From the NCBI GenBank assembly GCA_903859415.1, contig CAIOMN010000103.1, forward strand, positions 1 to 50,850: 50,850 nt of DNA. The letters run 5' to 3'. Both the position numbers and the translations under genes were made by a program. Positions 26,647-37,030 of the stretch are shown one piece after another (within the stretch, counting starts at the first letter, position 1; each line of letters opens with the position of its first letter). Source of the stretch: an uncultured Methylococcaceae bacterium. GTDB lineage: Bacteria; Pseudomonadota; Gammaproteobacteria; Methylococcales; Methylomonadaceae. Under the pieces are notes generated by a model. That model was not told where the DNA came from. It searched no databases and saw only the letters and a list, made by a program, of their open reading frames with translations.

Positions 26647-27565
26647 TAAATGTAAACACATAGAAAAATTGAATGCTACATTAGAGCAATACGAACAGTA
26701 TCGTAAGTTCATTATTTATAAAGATAAGGTTCTGGCTCTTGGAAATGACAGCTTAGAAAAAACAATTGCTATCGCAGTGTCCTTATGTCTCGTGTGTGCG
26801 GTATTAGTATCGTTTGCAGCGGTCGCTTTAAAACCGTTACAAGTAGATAATAAAGCCGCCGACATGAAGAAGAATATTCTGGATGTAGCGGGTTTATTAG
26901 AAGAAGGTGCGGATATTAATGCGGCATTTTCTGATAAGATCGAAGCTAAACTGGTTGATTTAGAAACCGGTGATTATGTTGAAGGCATTAATGCTGATGA
27001 ATATGATCAACGTAAAGCAGCTAAAGATCCAGCTCAAAGTATTTTAATCCCTAAAGATAAAGATATCGCACATATCCGTGTAAAAGCTAAATACGCTAAA
27101 GTCTTTTTAGTAAAAGAAGCCGGAGCAGTTAAATCAATTATTCTGCCTATTAACGGTTATGGCTTATGGTCAACTTTATACGGCTTTTTATCTTTAGAGG
27201 CAGATGGTCAAACGGTTCAAAGTATCAACTTTTATGATCAACAAGAAACGCCGGGGCTAGGTGGTGAAGTTGTTAATCCAAACTGGCGTGCTTTATGGAA
27301 AGGTAAAAAGGTCTATGCTGAAACTGATCAGCCTGCTTTAGATAAAGGTATGATTGGTGAGGCGGATATTGGTGAGCCAGCGTTAAGTTTGATTAAAGGT
27401 ACAGTCGATACTACTAAACCTGGTTCTCAATACCAGGTTGATGGTCTTGCAGGTGCGACCTTAACCAGTACCGGTGTGACTAATCTGGTTAGATATTGGA
27501 CCAGTAATGAAGGCTTTGCACCGTATTTGAAAAAAGTAAGAACGGTTAAAGGGGTGAAATCATGA
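26639..27565 (+). CDS. nqrC: Na+-NQR subunit C with N-terminal extension
   Basis: A 308-residue subunit whose periplasmic domain carries the second covalent FMN at the Thr of [11 protein letters not shown]. The usual NqrC starts just before its membrane helix (here [20 protein letters not shown], about residues 43-62). This protein has about 40 extra charged residues first, rich in Lys and Tyr. The start at 26639 is supported by AAGGGTGA nine bases upstream and by overlap with nqrB; no in-frame ATG lies nearer the helix. The extension is therefore probably real. Confidence 0.93.
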   Translation: MPNKCKHIEKLNATLEQYEQYRKFIIYKDKVLALGNDSLEKTIAIAVSLCLVCAVLVSFAAVALKPLQVDNKAADMKKNILDVAGLLEEGADINAAFSDKIEAKLVDLETGDYVEGINADEYDQRKAAKDPAQSILIPKDKDIAHIRVKAKYAKVFLVKEAGAVKSIILPINGYGLWSTLYGFLSLEADGQTVQSINFYDQQETPGLGGEVVNPNWRALWKGKKVYAETDQPALDKGMIGEADIGEPALSLIKGTVDTTKPGSQYQVDGLAGATLTSTGVTNLVRYWTSNEGFAPYLKKVRTVKGVKS

Positions 27566-28242
27566 GTGCAATTTTAAATGATGAAACAAAAAAAGTATTA
27601 ACCACACCATTGGTTAATGATAATCCAATCACGCTACAAGTATTGGGTATTTGTTCTGCATTAGCGGTAACATCACAAATGTCTACTTCGCTGATTATGG
27701 CGTTGGCTTTGACTTTGGTTACAGCGTTTTCAAGTGCGGCCATTAGTGCGATTAGAAACCATATTCCAAGCAGTATTCGTATTATTGTGCAAATGACTAT
27801 TATTGCTTCATTGGTAATTGTGGTGGATCAAATCTTAAAAGCGTTTGCTTATGATGTGAGTAAACAGTTATCAGTATTCGTTGGTTTGATTATTACTAAC
27901 TGTATCGTTATGGGTCGTGCTGAAGGTTATGCGATGAAAAATCCACCTTTGGAAAGTTTCATGGACGGTATCGGTAATGGTTTAGGCTATAGCTTGATAT
28001 TGATTATCGTGGCTTTCTTTAGGGAAACTTTAGGGTCTGGTAAATTATTGGGCATTGAAGTCTTTAAATTAACTAAAGATGGCGGATGGTATGATCCAAA
28101 CGGTCTGATGTTATTGCCTCCTAGTGCCTTCTTTATTATTGGCCTGATTATTTGGGGTGTTCGTCAATGGAAACCCAGTCAAGCTGAAAAAGTAGAATTT
28201 AAGATTTTGTCGATTGCTCATGGTGAAGGAGGGCATCACTAA
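27562..28242 (+). CDS. nqrD: Na+-NQR subunit D
   Basis: A 226-residue membrane subunit of the RnfE/NqrD family with six helices. Family marks include [20 protein letters not shown] near the start and [20 protein letters not shown], which contains the cysteine ligating the intramembrane iron cluster shared with NqrE. It overlaps nqrC by four bases. Confidence 0.96.
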   Translation: MSAILNDETKKVLTTPLVNDNPITLQVLGICSALAVTSQMSTSLIMALALTLVTAFSSAAISAIRNHIPSSIRIIVQMTIIASLVIVVDQILKAFAYDVSKQLSVFVGLIITNCIVMGRAEGYAMKNPPLESFMDGIGNGLGYSLILIIVAFFRETLGSGKLLGIEVFKLTKDGGWYDPNGLMLLPPSAFFIIGLIIWGVRQWKPSQAEKVEFKILSIAHGEGGHH

Positions 28243-28850
28243 TGGAAGCTTATATCAGTTTATTTGTAAAGGCTGTCTTTATTGAAAACCTTGCCTTGTC
28301 TTTCTTTTTGGGCATGTGTACTTTCATCGCGGTATCAAAGAAGATTTCTACTGCTATGGGTTTAGGGGTTGCAGTGATGGTGGTACAAGCCATTACTGTA
28401 CCGGCTAACAATATTGTTTACCATGCATTATTAAAAGAAGACGCATTGTCTTGGATAGGTATAACAGGGGTTGATTTAAGCTTTTTGGCCTTATTAAGTT
28501 GTATCGGCATGATCGCTGCTTTGGTACAAATTCTGGAAATGATTTTAGATAAATTCTTTCCTGCTTTGTATCATGCTTTAGGTGTGTTTTTACCCTTAAT
28601 CACAGTAAACTGCGCTATTCTAGGTGGTAGTTTGTTTATGATTGAGCGTGATTATAATTTCGGTGAAAGTGTTACTTACGGCGTAGGCAGTGGCTTGGGT
28701 TGGGCATTAGCTATTACAGTCATGGCAGGTGTTCGCGAAAAACTTAAATACAGTGATATTCCAGCCGGTTTACAAGGTTTGGGCATTACTTTTATTACTG
28801 CGGGTCTGATGTCGCTTGGCTTCATGGCTTTCTCTGGAATCCAACTTTAA
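28242..28850 (+). CDS. nqrE: Na+-NQR subunit E
   Basis: A 202-residue membrane subunit, homologous to NqrD and inserted with the opposite topology. [22 protein letters not shown] and [17 protein letters not shown] contain the conserved cysteines contributed to the Fe centre between NqrD and NqrE. It overlaps nqrD by one base and is 12 bp from nqrF. Confidence 0.96.
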   Translation: MEAYISLFVKAVFIENLALSFFLGMCTFIAVSKKISTAMGLGVAVMVVQAITVPANNIVYHALLKEDALSWIGITGVDLSFLALLSCIGMIAALVQILEMILDKFFPALYHALGVFLPLITVNCAILGGSLFMIERDYNFGESVTYGVGSGLGWALAITVMAGVREKLKYSDIPAGLQGLGITFITAGLMSLGFMAFSGIQL

Positions 28851-28862
28851 GAAGGTAAGGTA

Positions 28863-30083
28863 ATGCTGGAAATTCTATTAGGGATCATTATTTTCACGGC
28901 TTTTGTGATTGCGCTGGTCTTCGTTATCATCGGTGCGAAAAGCAAATTGGTCGCTGAAGGAGATGTTGAGATCCTGATCAATGATGAAAAGAAAATTCAT
29001 GTGCCTGTAGGATCAAAATTATTAACAGCATTAGCTGATAATGGTTTGTTTGTATCATCTGCTTGTGGCGGCGGTGGTACTTGTGGGCAATGTAAAGTAA
29101 AAATTCATTCAGGCGGTGGAGAAATTTTACCGACTGAATTAAGCCATATCACTAAACGTGAAGCGGCTCATGGCGAGCGTCTTTCATGCCAAGTGTCTGT
29201 AAAGCACAACATGAACATTGAAGTCGAAGACGATGTGTTTGGTGTTAAGAAATGGGAATGTACGGTTAAGTCTAACAATAACGTAGCTACTTTCATTAAA
29301 GAGCTTGTGTTGGAATTACCTTCTGGTGAAGAAATCAATTACCGTGCGGGTGGTTACATTCAAATTGAATGTCCTCCACATATTGCCAAGTACAGTGACT
29401 TTAGAATTGAAGAACGCTTCCATGAAGACTGGAATAAGTTTAACTTATGGCGTTATGTGTCAGACGTTAAAGAGCCTGCCTTACGTGCTTATTCTATGGC
29501 GAGTTATCCTGAAGAAAAAGAAATTATGCTTAACGTCCGTATTGCGACACCGCCTCCAGGTGCTCCCGATACTGTGCCGCCAGGCATTATGTCTTCTTAT
29601 ATCTTTGACTTGAAACCTGGTGATAAATGTATTATCTCAGGACCGTACGGTGAATTCTATGCTAAAGATACGGAAGCAGAAATGGTATTCGTTGGTGGTG
29701 GTGCAGGTATGGCACCTATGCGTTCGCATATTTTTGATCAATTACGTCGATTGAAATCTAAACGTAAAATGACCTTCTGGTACGGTGCTCGTAGTAAACG
29801 TGAAATGTTCTATGTAGAAGATTTCGATATGTTAGCTAAAGAGAACGATAACTTTGAATGGCATGTTGCGTTATCAGATCCATTGCCGGACGATAATTGG
29901 GACGGTTATAAAGGCTTCATTCATAATGTATTGTTTGAAGAGTTTATTAAAAACCATCCAGCACCAGAAGATTGTGAGTTCTACATGTGTGGACCTCCAA
30001 TTATGAATACTTCAGTGATTAATATGTTGTTGGCAAATGGTGTAGAGCCAGAGAACATCATGCTGGACGATTTCGGCGGTTAA
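28863..30083 (+). CDS. nqrF: Na+-NQR subunit F (NADH-oxidising)
   Basis: A 406-residue subunit that takes hydride from NADH and passes electrons into the complex. An N-terminal membrane helix is followed by a plant-type 2Fe-2S domain: [20 protein letters not shown] with the last ligand in RLSCQV. FAD binding shows as [10 protein letters not shown] and NADH binding as [15 protein letters not shown]; the C-terminus [11 protein letters not shown] is the ferredoxin-reductase end. It ends the operon and is followed by two hairpins. Confidence 0.97.
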   Translation: MLEILLGIIIFTAFVIALVFVIIGAKSKLVAEGDVEILINDEKKIHVPVGSKLLTALADNGLFVSSACGGGGTCGQCKVKIHSGGGEILPTELSHITKREAAHGERLSCQVSVKHNMNIEVEDDVFGVKKWECTVKSNNNVATFIKELVLELPSGEEINYRAGGYIQIECPPHIAKYSDFRIEERFHEDWNKFNLWRYVSDVKEPALRAYSMASYPEEKEIMLNVRIATPPPGAPDTVPPGIMSSYIFDLKPGDKCIISGPYGEFYAKDTEAEMVFVGGGAGMAPMRSHIFDQLRRLKSKRKMTFWYGARSKREMFYVEDFDMLAKENDNFEWHVALSDPLPDDNWDGYKGFIHNVLFEEFIKNHPAPEDCEFYMCGPPIMNTSVINMLLANGVEPENIMLDDFGG

Positions 30084-30094
30084 TTGATGGGGTA

Positions 30095-30175
30095 ACACTT
30101 CTCTTAAAATTTGTTTTTTAAGGGAAGTGTCACAAAGAAATAAAACGAGGTTTGGCTCAGTCTATTCCTCGTTTT
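30095..30175 (+). terminator. Tandem terminators after nqrF
   Basis: The first hairpin (30095-30130) pairs ACACTTCTCTTAAAA with TTTTAAGGGAAGTGT with one mismatch. The second has arms AAAACGAGG (30142-30150) and CCTCGTTTT (30167-30175) and runs into seven Ts, a good rho-independent terminator. They would end the nqr transcript before nqrM. Confidence 0.8.
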
Positions 30176-30231
30176 TTTGTTATCGGTGATTCGTACTAAA
30201 CATCACGGATACTACTATAGAGGGTGATATC

Positions 30232-30423
30232 ATGACTTATTTTTTAATTACATTTGTATTAATGCTTGTAGTGATAGCTATTATGGCGATCGGCGTTATA
30301 TTTGGTAGACGTGCAATAAAGGGCTCTTGTGGTGGCGGTATGAGTAAAGCAGAGTGTGTTTGCGTGGAAAAGTGTGACAAGAGAAAGAAAATGGATGCAG
30401 AGGCGCAGTTAAACCAAAGATGA
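30232..30423 (+). CDS. nqrM: Na+-NQR maturation protein NqrM
   Basis: A 63-residue protein of the NqrM (DUF539) family, needed to deliver iron to the NqrD/NqrE site. An N-terminal membrane helix (LITFVLMLVVIAIMAIGVIF) is followed by the four-cysteine segment SCGGGMSKAECVCVEKC. GAGGGTGA precedes the start. It has its own transcription unit after the nqrF terminators, but the linkage supports a complete, functional Na+-NQR. Confidence 0.95.
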   Translation: MTYFLITFVLMLVVIAIMAIGVIFGRRAIKGSCGGGMSKAECVCVEKCDKRKKMDAEAQLNQR

Positions 30424-30439
30424 GTCGCGTTACTATTTA

Positions 30440-31864
30440 ATGCAAACTTTTTATTGGCACGATTACGAAACATTCGGTATCGATCCCCAACGTGATCGGC
30501 CAGTACAATTTGCTGGACAAAGAACGGACGAAGACTTTAATATCATTGATGATCCATTAGTTATTTACTGTAAACCTACTCCTGATTATCTTCCAAATCC
30601 AGATGCTTGTTTAATTACGGGTATTACCCCTCAGACGGCCCAACAAAAAGGAGTTTGCGAAGCCGAATTTATTGCTCAGATACACAAGCAAATCGCACAA
30701 CCTAATACATGTACTATAGGCTATAACAATATTCGCTTCGATGATGAGGTGACACGAAATTGTTTATATCGGAATTTTTACGATCCTTACGCTAGGGAGT
30801 GGCAGAATGGAAATTCTCGTTGGGATATTATTGATGTGGTTAGAGCTGCTCGAGCACTTCGACCAGAAGGTATTCATTGGCCAGTAAATGAAGAGGGCAT
30901 TGCTAATATCAGGCTGGATCAATTAACCATTGCGAATAATATCGCTCATGAAGCCGCTCATGATGCATTATCAGATGTTTATGCCACTATCAATGTGGCT
31001 AAGTTAATTAAGCAGGCTCAGCCGAAACTTTTTCAGTTTTTATTGACGCATCGACATAAAACAAAAGTACTTGAGTTGCTTCAATTGAGTAGTTTTAAGC
31101 CTGTTGTTCACGTTTCTGGGCAATACGGTACAAAAAAAAGTTCGTTAGCGATAGTTGTTCCCCTTTGTAAGCACCCTACTAATAACAATGGAGTGATTGT
31201 TTATGATTTATCGGTTGATCCTGAGCCACTGTTAACGTTATCAATTGAAGCAATTCAACAGCGTATATTTACCGCAACTCTTGATTTGCCAGAAGGTATA
31301 ACCAGGATACCGTTAAAAACAGTCCACATTAATAAATGTCCAGTGTTAGCGCCTCTCTCGGTAATGAGGTTGCAAGATCAGCAGAGATTGGATATTGATT
31401 TGGCCTTGTGTCACAGTTATAACGATCAAATAAAGGCGGCCAATGGTTTAGATAAAAAAGTGGCTGCTGTGTTTTCTGGGAAAACTTATGATGATGAGAC
31501 TCTTGACCCAGATACAGCCATTTATAGCGGAGGATTTTTTTCTGAAGCAGACAAACAGAAAATGGCTAAAATAAGAAGTATGCCGCCAGAGAAACTAGCA
31601 AAAACTGAATTTACTTTTTCTGATGTCCGTTTACCAGAGATGTTATTTAGATATCGTGCTCGAAATTACCCAGATACCTTAACTAAGGCTGAACAGTTGC
31701 GTTGGGCTGAGTTTTGTACTAAAAGATTGGTGGGGCAACAAGCAGGGGGCGGTATTACTTTAGAAGCTTATCAATCCCGCCTTGAAGAGTTACATGCAAG
31801 TGACACGGTTAATGCCACTATATTGGATGATTTAAGTTCTTATGCGTTAAGTATTTTAGGCTAA
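30440..31864 (+). CDS. sbcB: Exodeoxyribonuclease I
   Basis: A 474-residue 3'-5' single-strand DNA exonuclease. The DEDDh exonuclease motifs are visible: FYWHDYETFG with Asp8 and Glu10, GYNNIRFDDEVTRNCLYRNF, and AHDALSDVYATI. The SH3-like and C-terminal helical domains follow, including ELLFRYRARNYP-like LPEMLFRYRARNYPDTL. It works in mismatch repair and recombination. The length matches E. coli (475). The gene is 16 bp past nqrM and overlaps the convergent yfbR by four bases. Confidence 0.96.
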   Translation: MQTFYWHDYETFGIDPQRDRPVQFAGQRTDEDFNIIDDPLVIYCKPTPDYLPNPDACLITGITPQTAQQKGVCEAEFIAQIHKQIAQPNTCTIGYNNIRFDDEVTRNCLYRNFYDPYAREWQNGNSRWDIIDVVRAARALRPEGIHWPVNEEGIANIRLDQLTIANNIAHEAAHDALSDVYATINVAKLIKQAQPKLFQFLLTHRHKTKVLELLQLSSFKPVVHVSGQYGTKKSSLAIVVPLCKHPTNNNGVIVYDLSVDPEPLLTLSIEAIQQRIFTATLDLPEGITRIPLKTVHINKCPVLAPLSVMRLQDQQRLDIDLALCHSYNDQIKAANGLDKKVAAVFSGKTYDDETLDPDTAIYSGGFFSEADKQKMAKIRSMPPEKLAKTEFTFSDVRLPEMLFRYRARNYPDTLTKAEQLRWAEFCTKRLVGQQAGGGITLEAYQSRLEELHASDTVNATILDDLSSYALSILG

Positions 31865-32466
31865 TTGGTTTTCATAAGTCCGTCTAAAGTTAAACCGCAA
31901 CTGGGTACGAAAGCCTGCATAAAAAATATGACTTCTGGCTGGTTTAATTCACCAATGGAAAGAGCTATTTGTTCAGCTGCAATTTCGAATTCAGTATTAC
32001 CCGCTTTTAATTCAGCCTGACATTTAAGATAAGCTGATATTTTATCGGCTGCTTTGATAATTTTTATATGATCTTCAGGCAGTTTGTCATGGGATATCAG
32101 GGATTCAAAATCAGATCGTAGTTCTGAAGGTAGCAGTGCCAGTAATTCTAATTCAGCTTGGTGCTCAATTTGTTTATATGCAGCGCTAATTTCTAAGGAG
32201 TGATATTTTATGGGAGTCGGTAAATCACCAGTAATGACTTCAGTAATGTCGTGATACAAGGCTGCAGTCGCAATTGCATTAGCATCGACAGCACCCTTGT
32301 AGTAGTGATTTTTAATGAGGGCCAGGGTATGAGCTATAACTGAAACTTCCCAACTGTGCTCCATGACATTTTCTTCGTGAGCATTACGTTTAAGTCCCCA
32401 GCGTTTAATCCAGCGAAGTCTGGATAAATAGGCATAGAAGCTACTTGAAACTAATATCTCTTTCAT
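31861..32466 (-). CDS. yfbR: 5'-deoxynucleotidase YfbR
   Basis: A 201-residue HD-domain phosphohydrolase dephosphorylating deoxyribonucleoside 5'-monophosphates. Metal ligands are in VMEHSWEVSVIAH and YHDITEVITGD, and TPIKY is a YfbR signature. It is convergent with sbcB with tails overlapping by four bases. The start is followed (upstream on the leftward strand) by a short divergent spacer shared with rbgA. Confidence 0.94.
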   Translation of the reverse strand: MKEILVSSSFYAYLSRLRWIKRWGLKRNAHEENVMEHSWEVSVIAHTLALIKNHYYKGAVDANAIATAALYHDITEVITGDLPTPIKYHSLEISAAYKQIEHQAELELLALLPSELRSDFESLISHDKLPEDHIKIIKAADKISAYLKCQAELKAGNTEFEIAAEQIALSIGELNQPEVIFFMQAFVPSCGLTLDGLMKTN

Positions 32467-32572
32467 TATATTAAATTCTCTATTTTAAAATGTGCCAATC
32501 TGCTAAGGTGTCTGTTAAAACTCTGCGTATTTTACGCATACTTGTCAATTTTACTAACTCAATTATATAATT

Positions 32573-33493
32573 ATGCTCATTCAGTGGTATCCCGGTCACA
32601 TGCACAAGGCTAGCAAAGAAATTAAACAAACTTTGCATCAAATTGATGTGGTGATTGAAGTGCTTGATGCACGTATTCCATTCAGCAGTCAAAATCCAAT
32701 GCTTGCAACTCTGCGAGGTGATAAACCTTGTATTAAAATACTTAGTAAAAGTGATCTGGCTGATCCAGAAAAAACTCAGCAATGGCAAACCTATCTTGAG
32801 CAAGAGCAAGGTGTTAAAACCTTGGCGGTGACAGTTGAGCATCCTGAAAAAATACGTCAACTCGCAGATTTGTGCCATAAAATGCTCCCCGATAAAGCAC
32901 CCAGTGGGCGATTAATTAACGCGCTCATTGTGGGTATACCTAATGTGGGTAAATCGACATTGATTAATATTTTAGCCGGCAGAATGATTGCCAAAACAGG
33001 TAATGAGCCTGCAATCACAAAAATGCAGCAACGAATAGCGATTGGTAACGGGATTGTCTTAATGGATACTCCAGGGGTTTTGTGGGCAAATGTTGATAAT
33101 AAAAATAGTGGACTTCGGCTTGCTACTACCGGAGCCATCAAAGATACAGCGATCGATCATGAACAAATAGCTTATTTTGCGGCTGAATTTTTATTACAAC
33201 AGTATCCTGATCAAGTAAAAGCACGTTTTCAGTTAGAAGAGCTCCCGTTATCAGAGCAGTCCTTGTTAGAGGCTATAGGAAAGAGTAGGGGATGTCTCAG
33301 GGCAGGTGGTCACATCGATGTGGATCGAGTGTCAAAAATTTTGTTAGCGGAATTACGTGCGGGCATGATCGGTCGGTTGACTCTTGAAACACCCGCAATG
33401 ATGGAAGAAGAGTTAGTTGAACTAAAACTTATTCGAGCAGAAAAGGCTGCAAAAAAAGAAGCACGGAAGCAGAAATTGAAAGGCTCCAAATAA
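32573..33493 (+). CDS. Ribosome biogenesis GTPase (YlqF/RbgA-type)
   Basis: A 306-residue circularly permuted GTPase that acts on the large ribosomal subunit. The G4 motif (ILSKSDL, a variation of NKxD) precedes G1 (GIPNVGKST) and G3 (DTPG), the order diagnostic for cpGTPases. The N-terminal QWYPGHMHKASKEI is typical of the YlqF branch. The C-terminus is Lys-rich and could bind rRNA. It is divergent from yfbR. Confidence 0.93.
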   Translation: MLIQWYPGHMHKASKEIKQTLHQIDVVIEVLDARIPFSSQNPMLATLRGDKPCIKILSKSDLADPEKTQQWQTYLEQEQGVKTLAVTVEHPEKIRQLADLCHKMLPDKAPSGRLINALIVGIPNVGKSTLINILAGRMIAKTGNEPAITKMQQRIAIGNGIVLMDTPGVLWANVDNKNSGLRLATTGAIKDTAIDHEQIAYFAAEFLLQQYPDQVKARFQLEELPLSEQSLLEAIGKSRGCLRAGGHIDVDRVSKILLAELRAGMIGRLTLETPAMMEEELVELKLIRAEKAAKKEARKQKLKGSK

Positions 33494-33539
33494 ACCTTCT
33501 ATAAGGATCACTTTCCGCTTTACCATGAGGTTATAACAC

Positions 33540-35072
33540 TTAATCACCTAACCGCGCTGTTTTAAAATTGGCGGATGCCCCTAAGAGGCCGACTACAAAG
33601 AAAGCAGTGCCGACGAGGTTAAATCTTAGATCTGTTTCTTGAATGGTCAGGTCACCGGTAGCATAAAGCATAATAATGACGGCAACGAATCCCCACCCCA
33701 AAAAACGTAATATAGCATTCATAATGAGTGTGCCAAGTGCTTCCGATTCGCTCACAGGTGTATCCATTCGATAAGCCACAAAACCTGACATGAGCGCTGG
33801 CAAAATTCCCCATCTCATATGCTGAATAAAAGTTTCCAGAAAGATGAAGCTATCTTTGTAGTAGGTTAACTCGAGAATAAGTGCGGATACCGAAGTACTT
33901 ACAATGAAACCCGTTATCATCATTGCCATATAAAACCCATAGTATAGATCAGATTGCTCACGATGTTGCCTGAAAGTGAGTGTCCGTGCAATAAAGACGA
34001 GTGTTATAGGAAGGACATAAATCAGAATAGCATAGGCAACCCACCGGAGCGTAGTGTAATCAAAGTGTGTTAGCGGTTTATCGGGAAAGAGGAATGTATT
34101 GTGTAGAGAAACGGAAATCTCTCGACCTAACATAACGCCGACGGTTGTTGCTGCAGTAAATAGTAGAATATATTTATAGGTGTGTTTGAGGCGAGCTTCA
34201 TGAATCGTACCTCCAAGGCGTTTCACAGTTTCCCATATATCTTTCTCGTTTACGCTTCCGAACACCACAAGAGAGGCTAGTAAGCGACAGAGGAGACCGG
34301 TAAGATGGTCGAGCTCTTTGATTAACTTGAGTGTCTTGGTATAGTGTGGTTCGGCTTCTTTCCAGACGACAACTTTTTCTGACATGGCATTATAGGAGAT
34401 GCAAATCTCCCCCCATTTCAGGGAGGGTTCGTTGAAAAAACGACGATATGACGATTGATTGGCGAAGCTTTGAATCTGATCAAACAGCAAAGAGTTATGA
34501 GCCCATTTATATTCTACTGTGGCACTCGATTTTTCAAAATCACCCGGGTCGATGCTGGCCACTAACAATCGATTGGCAATTTGGGTTTTTAATTTATCGT
34601 CGACTGCCGATAATTTTGATGTAATGAGAGCATTATAAACCTCTACCGCTTTAGTCGGAATTGCGAAAGCATCATGGGTGCTGTCTCTCAAAATAAGTAA
34701 AGGATTAAACTTGCTTTCCCATGAGATAAAAAATATAAAAAGCCCAGCGGCCATTAAAGGGATGATTGTTTTTCCATCTAATCCATTTAGAAGATTTACA
34801 AGTTTGCCTGGTTGAAAGTTATTTACAACGAGAGTGACGAACGGCTCCAGCGGCAGCCATAGCAATGTAAGTAACCAGTATAGTACAGCCATAAACAGGC
34901 AGTAGGATACCATCCCTATCCAGTAGGTACTTTTTCGACTAAAATATTGCGGTAAAGTGGGTTCCTCACCCAGCTTAATTCGGCGCTTTTGAAAGGATCG
35001 ATATGTAAGCAGGAAAACGACCCCTGTTCCAAGAAACTGTACCACAAAGTTTATCAATAGTTCGGAAGTCAT
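33540..35072 (-). CDS. Large polytopic membrane protein of unknown function
   Basis: A 510-residue protein with an estimated eight or nine membrane helices in two blocks: three or four within residues 1-120 (such as VVFLLTY and MVSYCLFMAVLYWLL), then a 190-residue soluble middle, then five in the last 230 (such as YILLFTAATTVGVML, WVAYAILIYVLPITLVFI, AMMITGFIVSTSVSALI). The soluble region has no named motif. I do not recognise a family. It is 35 bp before the DUF3581 gene on the same strand, which may make a two-gene transcript with that gene first. Confidence 0.75.
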   Translation of the reverse strand: MTSELLINFVVQFLGTGVVFLLTYRSFQKRRIKLGEEPTLPQYFSRKSTYWIGMVSYCLFMAVLYWLLTLLWLPLEPFVTLVVNNFQPGKLVNLLNGLDGKTIIPLMAAGLFIFFISWESKFNPLLILRDSTHDAFAIPTKAVEVYNALITSKLSAVDDKLKTQIANRLLVASIDPGDFEKSSATVEYKWAHNSLLFDQIQSFANQSSYRRFFNEPSLKWGEICISYNAMSEKVVVWKEAEPHYTKTLKLIKELDHLTGLLCRLLASLVVFGSVNEKDIWETVKRLGGTIHEARLKHTYKYILLFTAATTVGVMLGREISVSLHNTFLFPDKPLTHFDYTTLRWVAYAILIYVLPITLVFIARTLTFRQHREQSDLYYGFYMAMMITGFIVSTSVSALILELTYYKDSFIFLETFIQHMRWGILPALMSGFVAYRMDTPVSESEALGTLIMNAILRFLGWGFVAVIIMLYATGDLTIQETDLRFNLVGTAFFVVGLLGASANFKTARLGD

Positions 35073-35107
35073 TTAATCTGCTCCTGGGTATGTTTTACAA
35101 GATTTAT

Positions 35108-35839
35108 TTATAGATTGTTCGCAATCGCCAAATTACCTAAATAGCTGTTCTTCCTGGCTAGATATTCTTCAACAAATGCCTGCATCGGCCCAGCTTCATA
35201 GCTACTTGGGACACTGATTGCGAGTTTTTTAAAGCCTGTACCCACCACGTCTTCACCTGATTTCATCTGAAAGTGTAAAAATGCGGTTGCTCGTTTACCG
35301 TTGACTTCTATCTTCGGGTCTAGCATTTCAACTGTAGCAATCGGAAAATCAAGATGCTGAAATGACAGGGTCATGCTTTCGTATATAACTAGAGGACGAC
35401 TAATGTTGAACATTACATTTTCTTTGGCTAATAAAGGTACTAATACATAGGGGAAATTTTGTCCTGAGAAAGCGACATAATCTCGGGTAAAGCCTTCGAT
35501 CAATGCTGAGTCTAAACTTTTAGCACCAGAGCGTTGAATCTGTAAATAAGTTTTTCCTTGCTTGTCGTTAATATCAATCTGATCTTCATCAGTGTTGGGG
35601 AAGTTTAGCAGGATGCCATGCCCGACCATGCCAGAAAAGATAAAATGCATATTCTGGCTAAGGCCATATTGTTTTAATGCGAGTGAAAACAACAAGTCCC
35701 CTGGTATGCAAAAACGTTTGGCATCTGCATCGTGCAAAGGATTGAAATCATGCGCTACTTCTTTGGCAAACATACTGGCTTGTTCGGCGGCAATAGTGAT
35801 ATTGCCATCATTGGTATCATAAAATTTATTTAAAAACAT
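35108..35839 (-). CDS. DUF3581 family protein
   Basis: A 243-residue protein closely matching the gammaproteobacterial DUF3581 family, with MFLNKFY at the N-terminus and the stretch DFNPLHDADAKRFCIPGDLLF. The D-F-N-P-[IL]-H pattern recalls hot-dog-fold (MaoC-like) dehydratases, where such residues are catalytic, so an acyl-CoA or acyl-carrier substrate is possible but unproven. No signal or membrane segment is seen. It heads the leftward pair with the large membrane protein. Confidence 0.85.
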   Translation of the reverse strand: MFLNKFYDTNDGNITIAAEQASMFAKEVAHDFNPLHDADAKRFCIPGDLLFSLALKQYGLSQNMHFIFSGMVGHGILLNFPNTDEDQIDINDKQGKTYLQIQRSGAKSLDSALIEGFTRDYVAFSGQNFPYVLVPLLAKENVMFNISRPLVIYESMTLSFQHLDFPIATVEMLDPKIEVNGKRATAFLHFQMKSGEDVVGTGFKKLAISVPSSYEAGPMQAFVEEYLARKNSYLGNLAIANNL

Positions 35840-35967
35840 ATTGTTCGTTACTAATTTAGTGTGTCTAATAATTCTACCATACTAATTAATTGCTCTCACT
35901 TAATGGGAGGATATGAAAATATTTTTCAACCTTTATTCTATCCATAATGATTAAAGTGACTCAATAA

Positions 35968-36084
35968 ATGAAAACTATTATCGCATTAGTCGCATTATTG
36001 TGTACCGTCTGTGCTATCGCAGCAGATGTAGAGAAAGGCAGTGTAGCGGCTTATGTTTTAAAAAAATCAAAGTCCGTTTGGTAA
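35968..36084 (+). pseudogene. Truncated 38-codon secreted-peptide gene
   Basis: ATG at 35968 opens a clear signal-peptide-like sequence (MKTIIALVALLCTVCAIAAD) followed by only 18 more residues and a stop. No strong ribosome site is seen. It is probably the decayed start of a periplasmic protein gene. The surrounding 35840-36150 interval contains nothing else I can identify. Confidence 0.4.
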
Positions 36085-36154
36085 TACCGAGTTGTTGTGC
36101 AAGAATATTGATCAGACCTCGCAATGAGATCTCTAGCCACTGGGAGTGATAAAG

Positions 36155-37027
36155 ATGCGACGTTTGCTGATAAAGCATATAACAACTTACCAATATACTG
36201 AGTCAGTAACTCTGCTGCCGCATAAATTGCTCTTGAGTCCCCGAGAAGGACACGATATAAGGGTTGAATCGTCTGATTTGATTATTTTTCCTGCCCACCA
36301 ACTCCAATGGCAACGCGATGTGTACGACAATGCTATGGCCGAGGTAACATTTACTGAGCCAAGCAACCTACTCTCGATAGACAGTCGAGTAATGATTCAG
36401 CATTACGATGATGAGCCTCTAAATTTTTTGGTGGCAGACTATGCGATGATGTTTCCTTTTCAATATGACATCTCTGAGTGCGCTGATTTGGGGCCATATC
36501 TGTCAGCAATATTTGATCAAGACAGAGTGCTGTTGAGTGCGTGGATGCATCAATTCTGGCAATCCGGCCAAGTAGTGGAAACTTATCTTCTGCTGGAATG
36601 GATAAACAAAGCGATTGCGACAGGATTTACCTATCATCTACGCGAAGAACCAGGTGTTCAGTCACCTGCGACTACGTTGACTAGTCACGCTGGCTCTTGT
36701 CGAGATTTTGCAACCTTGTTTATCGAGGCCTGTCGTTCGTTAGGTTTAGCTGCTCGCTTTGTAAGTGGCTATCTTTACTCGCCAATGCTGCCGCAGGGTC
36801 AAGGCACAACTCACGCCTGGTCAGAAGTTTACCTGCCAGGGGCTGGTTGGAAAGGTTTCGACTCCACATCCGGTCAAGTGGTGGGTAACCAACACATTGC
36901 AGTAGCCGTGAGCAGGCATCCTGAATCAGTCCCGCCCGTGTCTGGCTCGTTTACGATTGGCCCAAATGTTAAATCCCAATCGCCGATAATGAATGTTATG
37001 GTTGAGGTATCAGAAGTAGCAATGTAA
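36155..37027 (+). CDS. Transglutaminase-like cysteine protease family protein
   Basis: A 290-residue protein with a bacterial transglutaminase-like N-terminal beta domain (HITTYQYTESVTLLPHKLLLSPR) followed by a transglutaminase core. The Cys-His-Asp triad is visible in SHAGSCRDFATLF, THAWSEVYLPGAGW and GFDSTSGQ. Such proteins may be peptidases or amide-modifying enzymes in the cytosol. The start at 36155 has GGGAGTG eight bases upstream; a GTG at 36146 is less good. It is tail-to-tail with the exosortase gene, three bases apart, which could reflect function or simple adjacency. Confidence 0.88.
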   Translation: MRRLLIKHITTYQYTESVTLLPHKLLLSPREGHDIRVESSDLIIFPAHQLQWQRDVYDNAMAEVTFTEPSNLLSIDSRVMIQHYDDEPLNFLVADYAMMFPFQYDISECADLGPYLSAIFDQDRVLLSAWMHQFWQSGQVVETYLLLEWINKAIATGFTYHLREEPGVQSPATTLTSHAGSCRDFATLFIEACRSLGLAARFVSGYLYSPMLPQGQGTTHAWSEVYLPGAGWKGFDSTSGQVVGNQHIAVAVSRHPESVPPVSGSFTIGPNVKSQSPIMNVMVEVSEVAM

Positions 37028-37030
37028 TGA

